Positions 53,161 through 60,630 of a DNA stretch of 64,000 nucleotides are shown one piece after another (within the stretch, counting starts at the first letter, position 1; each line of letters opens with the position of its first letter). Location: positions 62,001 to 126,000 of the forward strand of contig NZ_JAQFVG010000075.1 in NCBI RefSeq assembly GCF_029439455.1, written 5' to 3'. Below the pieces are notes generated by a model. The model ran no database searches. It saw only the letters and a program-made list of their open reading frames with translations, and had not been told where the DNA came from. The DNA is from Caballeronia sp. BR00000012568055 (lineage in GTDB: Bacteria > Pseudomonadota > Gammaproteobacteria > Burkholderiales > Burkholderiaceae). The translations under genes were made by a program, and so were the position numbers.

Positions 53161-54753
53161 ATGTTGCATCCGATCCCCCTTCCCGCCGGCATGGCCATCA
53201 GCGCTGAGATTCAGCCGGGCTTCGAGTCCATCCTCACGCCTGAGGCGCTCGCGTTCGTCGCGTCGCTGCATCGGCAATTCGAGGCGCGTCGCCAAGAGTT
53301 GCTTGCAGCGCGTGTCGAACGCACCAGGCGGCTCGATGCAGGCGAGCGTCCCGACTTCCTCGCATCGACAAAATCGATTCGCGAAGGCGATTGGAAAGTC
53401 GCGCCGCTACCCGCCGATCTGCAATGCCGTCGCGTGGAAATCACCGGTCCGGTCGAACGCAAGATGATCATCAACGCGCTCAACTCCGGCGCGGATTCGT
53501 ACATGACCGACTTCGAGGATTCGAACGCGCCGAACTGGAGCAACCAGATCACCGGCCAGATCAACCTGAAGGAAGCGGTGCGCCGCACGATTTCGCTGGA
53601 ACAGAACGGCAAGTCGTACAAGCTCAACGACAAAATTGCCACGCTTATCGTGCGTCCGCGCGGCTGGCATCTCGACGAAAAGCATGTGACCGTGGAAGGT
53701 CAGCGCGTGTCGGGCGGCATCTTCGATTTCGCCTTGTACCTGTTCCATAACGCGAAGGAACTGATCGCGCGTGGCAGCGGCCCGTACTTCTATCTGCCGA
53801 AGATGGAAAGCCATCTCGAAGCGCGTCTGTGGAACGATATCTTCATCGCGGCGCAGGAAGGCGTGGGCATTCCGCGCGGCACGATTCGCGCGACGGTGCT
53901 GGTCGAAGTCATTCTCGCCGCGTTCGAAATGGACGAGATTCTGTACGAGTTGCGCGAGCACAGTTCCGGCCTCAACGCGGGCCGCTGGGACTACATCTTC
54001 TCGGCGATCAAGAAGTTTAAGAACGATCCGGACTTCTGTCTCGCGGACCGCTCGCAGATCACCATGACCGTGCCGTTCATGCGCGCCTATGCGCTCGAAT
54101 TGCTGAAGACGTGTCACAAGCGCAATGCGCCCGCCATCGGCGGCATGGCTGCGCTGATTCCGATCAAGAACGATCCCGCCGCGAACGACAAAGCGATGGG
54201 CGGCGTGCGTTCCGACAAGGCGCGCGATGCCACAGACGGCTACGACGGCGGCTGGGTCGCGCATCCGGGCCTCGTGCCGATCGCGATGGAAGAGTTCGTG
54301 AAGGTGCTCGGCGACAAGCCGAATCAGATCGGCAAGCAGCGTCCCGACGTGCAAGTCGCCGCAAGCGATCTGATGGACTTCCGCCCCGAAGCGCCGATCA
54401 CCGAAGCCGGTTTGCGCAATAACGTGAACGTCGGCATCCACTATCTCGGGGCGTGGCTCGCGGGCAATGGCTGCGTGCCGATCCACAATCTGATGGAAGA
54501 TGCCGCGACCGCCGAAATCTCGCGCTCGCAAGTGTGGCAATGGATTCGCTCGCCGAAAGGCAAGCTCGACGATGGCCGCAAGGTCACCGCGCCGATGGTG
54601 CGCGAGATCATCATCGACGAACTGGAGAAGGTGAAGGCGAGCGTCGGCACGGATCTGAAGTCATACGAGCGCGCCGCGAAAATCTTCGAAGAGATGTCAA
54701 CGTCCGAGCGCTTCACGGACTTTCTGACGCTGCCGCTCTACGAAGAAATTTGA
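53161..54753 (+). CDS. aceB: Malate synthase A
   Basis: Condenses glyoxylate and acetyl-CoA to malate. The 530-residue protein carries the signature [13 protein letters not shown] and the segments [20 protein letters not shown] and [19 protein letters not shown], consistent with isoform A. It starts 18 bp after the dehalogenase, so the two form an operon. No isocitrate lyase (aceA) is next to it; the likely job here is to use glyoxylate arising from glycolate as well as the classical glyoxylate bypass. Confidence 0.97.
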   Translation: MLHPIPLPAGMAISAEIQPGFESILTPEALAFVASLHRQFEARRQELLAARVERTRRLDAGERPDFLASTKSIREGDWKVAPLPADLQCRRVEITGPVERKMIINALNSGADSYMTDFEDSNAPNWSNQITGQINLKEAVRRTISLEQNGKSYKLNDKIATLIVRPRGWHLDEKHVTVEGQRVSGGIFDFALYLFHNAKELIARGSGPYFYLPKMESHLEARLWNDIFIAAQEGVGIPRGTIRATVLVEVILAAFEMDEILYELREHSSGLNAGRWDYIFSAIKKFKNDPDFCLADRSQITMTVPFMRAYALELLKTCHKRNAPAIGGMAALIPIKNDPAANDKAMGGVRSDKARDATDGYDGGWVAHPGLVPIAMEEFVKVLGDKPNQIGKQRPDVQVAASDLMDFRPEAPITEAGLRNNVNVGIHYLGAWLAGNGCVPIHNLMEDAATAEISRSQVWQWIRSPKGKLDDGRKVTAPMVREIIIDELEKVKASVGTDLKSYERAAKIFEEMSTSERFTDFLTLPLYEEI

Positions 54754-54773
54754 CCTTCGCAAAGACGCACGAA

Positions 54774-54800
54774 AAAACGGCCTTCGGGCCGTTTTCTTAT
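54774..54800 (+). terminator. Rho-independent terminator after aceB
   Basis: AAAACGGCC (54774-54782) pairs with GGCCGTTTT (54787-54795) around a TTCG tetraloop, followed by CTTATT. It closes the dehalogenase-aceB operon 20 bp after the stop. Confidence 0.92.
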
Positions 54801-54897
54801 TGCGAGGCGCTCCGTGGATCGTGCATGTCGTATGCTAAATTGCGCATCGTCTTTTTAACGATTCAACCGTGGAGCGCACTCAGGTGCGAACGACAGC

Positions 54898-55161
54898 ATG
54901 AGCAATATCCAGCTCGATATCGAATGGACCGAAGCAGCAGAGCGCAAGATCGAAAAACTGATGCCGCGCAATGCCAGGAACAAGGACGATTATCTGGCGC
55001 TGCCGCCGATCGAATGTCTGCCGATGGAAGGCGATGTGCTCTTTCTCGGGCCGTCGGGCAAGCAGCAGCCGTTTATCGTCGCGGAGCGTCAGTATCACCA
55101 TGACGGCGACGCCGACTGGACCATCATCCTGATCCTCGACGTGCCGCACGAAACGCACTGA
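54898..55161 (+). CDS. Small conserved-looking protein of unknown function
   Basis: An 87-residue, acidic protein (MSNIQLDIEWTEAAERKIE, ECLPMEGDVLFLGPSGKQQ, DADWTIILILDVP). It has no signal peptide, membrane segment or motif that I recognise; the pattern of alternating hydrophobics suggests a small beta-rich domain. It stands alone after the aceB terminator and converges on the monooxygenase-fold gene at 55194. I give no function. Confidence 0.75.
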   Translation: MSNIQLDIEWTEAAERKIEKLMPRNARNKDDYLALPPIECLPMEGDVLFLGPSGKQQPFIVAERQYHHDGDADWTIILILDVPHETH

Positions 55162-55193
55162 CGCGTTGTTTATCGTTATCGCTCAGTTATCAC

Positions 55194-55484
55194 TCATAGG
55201 ATCTTGGTCGCACGGCGCACTTCGCCGTGCTCGCACAGGTCCGGCATCTTGCTGCGGAAGCTCTGGATATGCGCCGACTTGCCGTGCTCCGCGAGCGTCG
55301 CTTCGTTTTCCCAGCGTTCGACGAAGATAAAGCGGCGCGGCTCGTCGTTATCGCGATGCAAGTCGTATTGAAGCGCGCCTTTCTCTTTACGCGTCGGTTC
55401 GACGTTGGCTTCCAGCACTTGCCGCAGTCCTTCTTCCCTACCCGGCTTTGCAACGAAAATAGCGACGACAGCGATTTCGGACAT
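55194..55484 (-). CDS. Antibiotic biosynthesis monooxygenase-fold protein (YgiN-like)
   Basis: A 96-residue dimeric alpha/beta-barrel (ABM) protein. The segments VAIFVAKPGREEGLRQVL, GALQYDLHRDN and FIFVERWENEATLAEHGKS are typical. Family members include quinol monooxygenases and heme-degrading enzymes; this one lacks partner genes that would narrow the substrate. It is preceded by a 511-bp gap containing a probable small RNA. Confidence 0.88.
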   Translation of the reverse strand: MSEIAVVAIFVAKPGREEGLRQVLEANVEPTRKEKGALQYDLHRDNDEPRRFIFVERWENEATLAEHGKSAHIQSFRSKMPDLCEHGEVRRATKIL

Positions 55485-55587
55485 AACATGCTCCTCGTTT
55501 TAGAAGTTGAAGCGAGAGCATAAACGCGTTGCCGTTTTAATGCCGCGCGCTTGCTCGCGCTTGGCTTTATGCCGCTAAAGACGTCGC

Positions 55588-55622
55588 CAAAAGAAAAAGC
55601 CCGCGTTCTGTGGAACGCGGGC
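55588..55622 (-). terminator. Strong minus-strand terminator
   Basis: GCCCGCGTTC pairs perfectly with GAACGCGGGC (55599-55608 with 55613-55622) around a 4-nt loop, followed on the minus strand by TTTTTCTTTT. It lies about 100 bp upstream of the ABM-fold gene and therefore ends transcription from something between bamC and that gene. Confidence 0.9.
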
Positions 55623-55789
55623 AAAAACCGTCGCCCTACGAGGATAGGCGACGGGGCCACCGGGGTTCGCGCATACGCGAACCATGTTCTGTTTGTTCTG
55701 TGTGTGTCCTGTCCGCAGTTTGTGTAGGCATACAAATAGTGTGCCGCTGTGGTGTACGCAATGTACTGTCTGGACCGCCCTTTCTTATA
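55588..55789 (-). ncRNA. Candidate structured small RNA with own terminator
   Basis: On the minus strand a possible -10 (TATAAG, 55784-55789) is followed by about 90 nt rich in A and C, then three hairpins in a row: GGTTCGCG/CGCGAACC (55664-55683), a stem of about 10 bp from CCGTCGCC/GGCGACGG (55628-55654) and a perfect 10-bp GC stem (55599-55622) ending in TTTTTCTTTT. The last is a strong terminator. No gene accounts for it, since bamC already ends with its own terminator at 55914-55947. An open frame of 75 codons crosses this stretch but has no ribosome-binding site and unusual composition. The promoter is weak, so I call it a candidate only. Confidence 0.5.
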
Positions 55790-55913
55790 AGCTCTTGCGC
55801 ACATTGAGCGATAAAAAAGAATCCTCTGCGCAATTCGGGCGTGAGCGTCGCATTAGCGTGCATTACGGTTTCTTTCTAAATCTTTCCCGAAGAACTCGCA
55901 TGCGATGAAATAA

Positions 55914-55947
55914 GCGCAAAAAAAGCCGCCTCGCAAACGAGGCGGCT
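55914..55947 (-). terminator. Rho-independent terminator after bamC
   Basis: GCCGCCTCG (55925-55933) pairs with CGAGGCGGC (55938-55946) around CAAA; on the minus strand a TTTTTTT run follows. It sits about 50 bp beyond the bamC stop. Confidence 0.92.
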
Positions 55948-55995
55948 TGTACGCGATGAAAACAGCAGACGCTTAAATCACGTTTAACGCATGGA

Positions 55996-57183
55996 TTAAC
56001 TGATTTGGTCGGCAAGCAAGGCCATGATCTGACGCGCTTGCGGAGACGCATCCGGCTGACCCTTGTCATCGACAATCGCCACGCGCGTCTGCTGTTCGGT
56101 GATAGCGCGCACGTTGACCTGATATTGCTTGGCGACCATTTCCTTGCGGCCGTGGAACACCTGGCTCCAGAAACCCTGCTCCGCCGATGTCTTGTCGTTC
56201 GGATCGACATAGCGCACGTAGTACACGCCCTTGGCGCGATCGCGATCGTCCACCGTGAAGTTCGCACGATCCAGCGCGATACCCACGCGCAGCCACGCAC
56301 GGTCATACGCCTCAGGCAGCGTCATTTCCGACGACGACGCCTCCGGCGCACGGTCGCTGCCGAGCTTGCCGCTGCTCGAATTCGCGACGTTCTGCGCCGC
56401 CACCGATGCAGCCTTCGCATCCGGCTTGGCCGACGATGCGCCCGCAGGCGCCGCCGCCAGCGCCACGCCCGGCGCGCCTGCATCCGTGTTACCCAGCGAG
56501 GACATCAGACGGCGCAGATATTCGTTTTCCAGCGCGGGATCGTTCGGACGCGCCTGCCATTGGCTGGAGTCATTGTTCACGCCGGTCAGCGCTTCACGCA
56601 TGCCCTTCTGGCTGACGAACACATAGGTGCCGCCATTCGGCGCGGCTTCCAGACGCGTACGGTACTTGTTGCGTTCGGCCGTGACATACGAGTTGCCAGT
56701 GGCCTTCGACAGCGTGTCGCGGATCAGGCCGTCGGAAATCTGCGGATGCGTTTCGTTCCAGTCGGTTTCCATCACGCCTTTATCGCGTGAATCGACCACC
56801 AGCAGAAAGCCTTGTTCCTGCCAGAAACGGCGGATTTGCGGCCAGACCTGATCCGGCGTCTTGCCGTCGATCACCAGCCAGCGCTCGGCGCCGTCACGCT
56901 GAATATGCATGCCCGAGACGGGCGGCACAACGGTCGGCAAGGTGGGCGCGACCTGCTGCACCTGCTGCAAACCGGACAAGGTCGCCTGACCGCCTTGCGG
57001 CGCGAGCGAGCGCTGGTCCGATGCCTCGTCGAGGAAATTGGGGGGAACCGCGAGAGACGCCTCTTTCGCGCGGCCATCGCTTTTGTAGTTGATCGCGTCA
57101 GACGACGAAGTACCGCAGCCTGCCACGATTCCGGCGACCGCAAACAACGCGGCCACCCGCTTGGTTACACGAAATTCTGTCAT
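55996..57183 (-). CDS. bamC: Outer-membrane assembly lipoprotein BamC
   Basis: Lipoprotein subunit of the Bam complex. The ATG at 57183 (MTEFRVTKRVAALF) gives 395 residues; an upstream frame to 57231 lacks family character. The lipobox is VAGC with Cys23. The conserved N-terminal segment (PPNFLDEASDQRSL) is followed by two helix-grip domains (about 90-210 and 285-385) joined by an Ala/Pro/Asp-rich linker. In many proteobacteria bamC follows dapA; here no dapA is adjacent and bamC is monocistronic with its own terminator. Confidence 0.92.
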   Translation of the reverse strand: MTEFRVTKRVAALFAVAGIVAGCGTSSSDAINYKSDGRAKEASLAVPPNFLDEASDQRSLAPQGGQATLSGLQQVQQVAPTLPTVVPPVSGMHIQRDGAERWLVIDGKTPDQVWPQIRRFWQEQGFLLVVDSRDKGVMETDWNETHPQISDGLIRDTLSKATGNSYVTAERNKYRTRLEAAPNGGTYVFVSQKGMREALTGVNNDSSQWQARPNDPALENEYLRRLMSSLGNTDAGAPGVALAAAPAGASSAKPDAKAASVAAQNVANSSSGKLGSDRAPEASSSEMTLPEAYDRAWLRVGIALDRANFTVDDRDRAKGVYYVRYVDPNDKTSAEQGFWSQVFHGRKEMVAKQYQVNVRAITEQQTRVAIVDDKGQPDASPQARQIMALLADQIS

Positions 57184-57617
57184 GTCTGGAAAGTCCTTCC
57201 GCAACGCCACGGCGGTTCTTCCGTGGATCAACCCGGCATTTTACCGGTCCCGCGCTTCGCCGTGCAAAAAGAGGGGCAAGCGGCGCAATTCGCACGATGT
57301 CGCTGCATCGAATTCGCCTTGCTGCCATTCGCCAGCGAAGTGCAAAAGCAGTCTGCCTATACTTAGGATAATTCAAAAGATAGTCTTATCTTATTCGATG
57401 CCACTCGCGACAAATTGACAATTTATGACATGTTCCGAAGATGGCAATTTCAGCTTTCAAATTTCGTAACACGCTGTTTTTGCTGGTCTTTTTTGACAAA
57501 ACTCGCAACATCGCCGCCCGGGCGTCAGCTTTTTCCCGCACATCTTTTTCGTTCGGATTCGTCCTAAAATCCGCCATCTCATAAATAAGAAGATTCACAC
57601 ACAGGACGAGGGCTGCA
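57184..57617. other. AT-rich divergent intergenic region bamC / DUF2844
   Basis: No gene is seen in these 434 bp. The right two-thirds (about 57355-57600) is clearly AT-richer than the rest of the window and contains two perfect TTGACA hexamers on the plus strand without good -10 partners, and TAAAAT near the right end at a plausible -10 distance from the DUF2844 start. The low GC and clustered promoter-like sites would suit an H-NS-type silenced or regulated promoter. Confidence 0.5.
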
Positions 57618-58088
57618 ATGAATATCGTAAGAAATCCTAAGCAAATTCCTCCGCTGCTGCGGATGGCGATGGCCGCATCGCTGGTGGCGAGTACGGCCTG
57701 CCACGCGCAACTCGGCTCGACATTCAACGCCGTCGCCATTTCGAGCGATGCCGTCGCGCATCACGCGCAAGGCGGGCTGCTCAATTACCGCGAAACCACC
57801 GACGCGAACGGCATCGTCGTGCATCAATACGTCGATTCGAGCGGCACGGTGTACGCCGTGACCTGGCGCGGCCCCGCGATGCCCGATGTGCAATCGCTGC
57901 TCGGCACGTACTTTCAGCGCTTCGCGACGGGCGCGAGCGCATCGGCGGGCGCGGTGGGACTGCATGCCGCGCGCGTCGCGGATGGCGATCTCGTGGTCGA
58001 GAACCAGATGCGGCTGCGCGAGTTCAGCGGACGCGCGTGGCTGGTGAGCGCGCTGCCGGCGGGTGTATCGACCGCTGATATTCAATAA
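57618..58088 (+). CDS. Secreted DUF2844 family protein
   Basis: A 156-residue protein with a signal peptide (basic start, hydrophobic about 13-27, probable cleavage after ACHA near residue 30). The mature part carries the family pattern: GSTF near the start, YVDSSGTVYAVTWRGPAMPDV in the middle and a LLGTYF segment. No enzyme motif is visible. It is followed after 16 bp by DUF3443, and the two families are typically neighbours in Burkholderia as I remember. It may be a partner, substrate or inhibitor of the DUF3443 protein; that is inference. Confidence 0.88.
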   Translation: MNIVRNPKQIPPLLRMAMAASLVASTACHAQLGSTFNAVAISSDAVAHHAQGGLLNYRETTDANGIVVHQYVDSSGTVYAVTWRGPAMPDVQSLLGTYFQRFATGASASAGAVGLHAARVADGDLVVENQMRLREFSGRAWLVSALPAGVSTADIQ

Positions 58089-58104
58089 AGCGGGAGAAAA
58101 CGAC

Positions 58105-59385
58105 ATGACCATCCGCACCTTTATTTCGATGATCGCCCTCTCCTGCGCGCTCGCTGCCTGTGGCGGAGGCGGAGGCAGCACGCAGAACACGAGCACGCCC
58201 GCGCCCGCCGCGCCTGCCTCCGCGAGCGCGCCAGGGACGGCAAGCGCGCCCTTGAGCGCGAGCGCACCGACCGCCGCGAGCACCACGAGCACCACCGTTC
58301 CTCAATCGACGACGCCGAACGTACAAGCCGTCCAGGTCACAAGCACGGCCACCGGCACGCGCAACATGCTGCAAACGAGCGTGACCATTTGCGTGCCCGG
58401 CACGAACAACTGCCAGACCATCAACAACATTCAGGTCGATACCGGCTCGCAGGGTCTGCGTGTGCTCGCATCGGCGCTGAATTCGTCGATTGCGCTGCCG
58501 CAGGTGCAAACCGCGTCGGGCGCGGGCGCGGGCGAATGCGCTTCGTTCGGTACGGGCTACACGTGGGGCGCGGTGCGTCAGGCCGATGTACGCATGGCCG
58601 GCCAGGTCGCCGCATCGACGTCGATACAAGTAATCGCGGATTCCGCCACCGGCAGCGCCCCGACCGACTGCACCCAATCCGGCCTGCCGATGCTCAACGC
58701 CACCAGCCTGCGCGGCAACGGCATTCTCGGCGTCGGACCGTTCACGGCGGATTGCGGCGCGGGCTGCGCGTCCACCGCGATGCCGCGCTGGTACTACGCC
58801 TGCAACGGCAGCAGTTGCACCAATAGCGCGCTTGCCGCCGCGCAGCAGGTGACCAATCCCATCGCCAACTTTCCCGCCGATAACAACGGCGTGCTGATCG
58901 AACTGCCCGCGGTTCCGGCGACGGGTGCATCGACGGTGGCCGGGACCATGACCTTCGGTATCGGGTCGCAGGCGAACAACCTGCTCGGCTCGGCGACGGT
59001 GCTGAAATCGAACTCGCTGACGGGCTATGTATCGACGAGTTTCAGCGGCAGCGCGTACGCATCGAGCTTTATCGACAGCGGATCGAACGGCATGTTCTTT
59101 CCTTCAACGACGCTCACGAAATGCGGCGTGTGGTATTGCCCCGCCACGCAACAGGCGCTGAACGCGACCATCAACTCGTCGAGCGGCGCGACAACGGTGG
59201 TCGCATTCAACGTCGGCACATCGACCACGCTGATATCGACCGGCAACTTTGCGTTCAACAATCTCGCCGGCAGCGCGAACGGTTACTTCGATTGGGGCTT
59301 GCCGTTCTTTTTCGGACGCCGCGTATTCACCGCGCTCGAAGGCCGCGTGACGCCCGCGGGCAACGGGCCGTACTACGCGTTCTAG
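58105..59385 (+). CDS. DUF3443 lipoprotein with pepsin-like aspartic protease motifs
   Basis: A 426-residue lipoprotein: lipobox LAAC with Cys19, then Gly5 and an Ala/Ser/Thr/Pro-rich tether to about residue 75. The globular part has VDTGSQGLRV (DTGS 112-115) and FIDSGSNGMFFP (DSGS 324-327), the paired active-site loops of bilobal aspartic proteases, plus GILGVG at 206-211, which matches the GILGLG landmark between them. Cysteines occur in close pairs (96/103, 217/221, 233/238, 340/345), as in pepsin disulfides. The C-terminus has a GLPFFFGRRVFTALEGR segment like the last lobe strand. The family is annotated only as a domain of unknown function; a protease role is inference. Confidence 0.88.
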   Translation: MTIRTFISMIALSCALAACGGGGGSTQNTSTPAPAAPASASAPGTASAPLSASAPTAASTTSTTVPQSTTPNVQAVQVTSTATGTRNMLQTSVTICVPGTNNCQTINNIQVDTGSQGLRVLASALNSSIALPQVQTASGAGAGECASFGTGYTWGAVRQADVRMAGQVAASTSIQVIADSATGSAPTDCTQSGLPMLNATSLRGNGILGVGPFTADCGAGCASTAMPRWYYACNGSSCTNSALAAAQQVTNPIANFPADNNGVLIELPAVPATGASTVAGTMTFGIGSQANNLLGSATVLKSNSLTGYVSTSFSGSAYASSFIDSGSNGMFFPSTTLTKCGVWYCPATQQALNATINSSSGATTVVAFNVGTSTTLISTGNFAFNNLAGSANGYFDWGLPFFFGRRVFTALEGRVTPAGNGPYYAF

Positions 59386-59397
59386 TTCTGAAAAGCA

Positions 59398-59434
59398 AAA
59401 AGCCGTCGCCCGCAAACCACGAGCGACGGCTTTT
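59398..59434. terminator. Bidirectional terminator between DUF3443 and pcaC
   Basis: AAAAGCCGTCGC (59398-59409) pairs perfectly with GCGACGGCTTTT (59423-59434) around a 13-nt loop. It lies between two convergent genes and can end both transcripts, closing the pca operon on the minus strand. Confidence 0.92.
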
Positions 59435-59450
59435 CTCGAAGTAAAGCAGC

Positions 59451-59834
59451 TTAAGCCTTGCTCTCTTCGTCAAAAATCTTCTGCGCCAGATGAAAGGCAG
59501 AATTCGCGGCCGGCACGCCGCAATACACCGCCGTCTGCAACAGCACTTCCTTGATCTGATCCTGCGTCACGCCGTTGTTCTTGGCCGCGCGCAAATGCAG
59601 CGCGAGTTCCTCGCTGCGATTGAGCGCCACCATCATCGCGATAGTGATCAGGCTGCGCGTGTGGCGCGGCAAGCCCTCGCGCGTCCAGATTTCGCCCCAT
59701 GCGTAGCGCGTGATGAAGTTCTGGAACTCGGTCGTCAGTTCGGTGCGATTGGCAAGCGAGCGGTCCACGTGCGCATCCGACAGCACCGCGCGGCGCACCT
59801 GCATGCCGGCTTCGTAGCGTTCGTCATCGGTCAT
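59451..59834 (-). CDS. pcaC: 4-carboxymuconolactone decarboxylase
   Basis: Converts 4-carboxymuconolactone to beta-ketoadipate enol-lactone. The 127-residue AhpD-like fold has the segments ITRYAWGEIW, GLPRHTRSLITIAMM and EVLLQTAVYCGVPAAN. The start directly abuts the pcaD stop (TAAATG). It is the last gene of the pcaIJFBDC operon and is followed by a terminator. Confidence 0.97.
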   Translation of the reverse strand: MTDDERYEAGMQVRRAVLSDAHVDRSLANRTELTTEFQNFITRYAWGEIWTREGLPRHTRSLITIAMMVALNRSEELALHLRAAKNNGVTQDQIKEVLLQTAVYCGVPAANSAFHLAQKIFDEESKA

Positions 59835-60626
59835 TTAGCGTTCTCCCAGAAAGTCGAGCACGGTGCGCGTGTATTCATCGCGCTTTTCGATGTTCGACAG
59901 ATGCGCCGCATCCAGTTCGACATAACGCGCGCCTTCGATATAAGCCGCCAGTTCGCGCCCTTGCTCCGCCGTGGTCGATAGATCGTGCGTGCCGGAAATC
60001 ACCAGCACGGGCAGCTTGATGGTCTTGGCTTCGTCGCGCAGGTCGGCGTCGCGGATGGCTTCGCAGTTGGACGCGTAGCCGTCGCCCGAAGTGTGACGGA
60101 ACACGTCGCGGATATTCGACAACCCGATCTGCTCGCGCTCGATAAACGGCGCGGTGAACCAGCGCGCGATCACGGCATCGGTCAAGGCGGGCATGCCGCC
60201 CGGTTCGCGCGCTTTCGCGGCGCGCGGCGTCCACACGGCATCCGATCCGATCAGCGCAGCAGTGTTCGTCAGCGCGACGCGCGTAAAACGCTGCGGATGA
60301 CGCGCCGCCAGTCCGATGCCGGTCAGCCCGCCCATCGACAAGCCGCAATAGTTCGCGCGCTCGATTTTCAGATGGTCCATCAGCCCGATCACGTCGCCGA
60401 TAAGCTGGTCGATGGTGTATGGACCTTGCGGCGCGTCGGAATGACCGTGGCCGCGCGTGTCGTAGCGCAACACGCGATACTGCTTCGCGAACGCCTCGAT
60501 ATTCGGCGACCACATCGAAATGTCCGCGCCGAGCGAGTTGGACAGCACGAGCCACGGCGCATTCTCGCCCGTCGTGACGTCGATGCGATAGTGAATCCGG
60601 GTGCCGTTGACGGCAGCGTATGGCAT
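59835..60626 (-). CDS. pcaD: Beta-ketoadipate enol-lactone hydrolase
   Basis: Alpha/beta hydrolase of 263 residues starting MPYAAVNGTRIHYR at 60626 (a longer frame upstream overlaps pcaB and is not family-like). The nucleophile is Ser97 in GLSMGG, the Asp is in ISGTHDLST and the His in DAAHLSNIE. It opens the enol-lactone to beta-ketoadipate. Four bases separate it from pcaB. Confidence 0.97.
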   Translation of the reverse strand: MPYAAVNGTRIHYRIDVTTGENAPWLVLSNSLGADISMWSPNIEAFAKQYRVLRYDTRGHGHSDAPQGPYTIDQLIGDVIGLMDHLKIERANYCGLSMGGLTGIGLAARHPQRFTRVALTNTAALIGSDAVWTPRAAKAREPGGMPALTDAVIARWFTAPFIEREQIGLSNIRDVFRHTSGDGYASNCEAIRDADLRDEAKTIKLPVLVISGTHDLSTTAEQGRELAAYIEGARYVELDAAHLSNIEKRDEYTRTVLDFLGER

Positions 60627-60630
60627 GTTC

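Noticed and set aside
55636-55863. 75-codon minus-strand open frame in the bamC-ABM gap
   Set aside because: No ribosome-binding site, Thr/Arg/His-rich random-looking sequence, and it overlaps the hairpin series of the small RNA candidate, which explains the stretch better.
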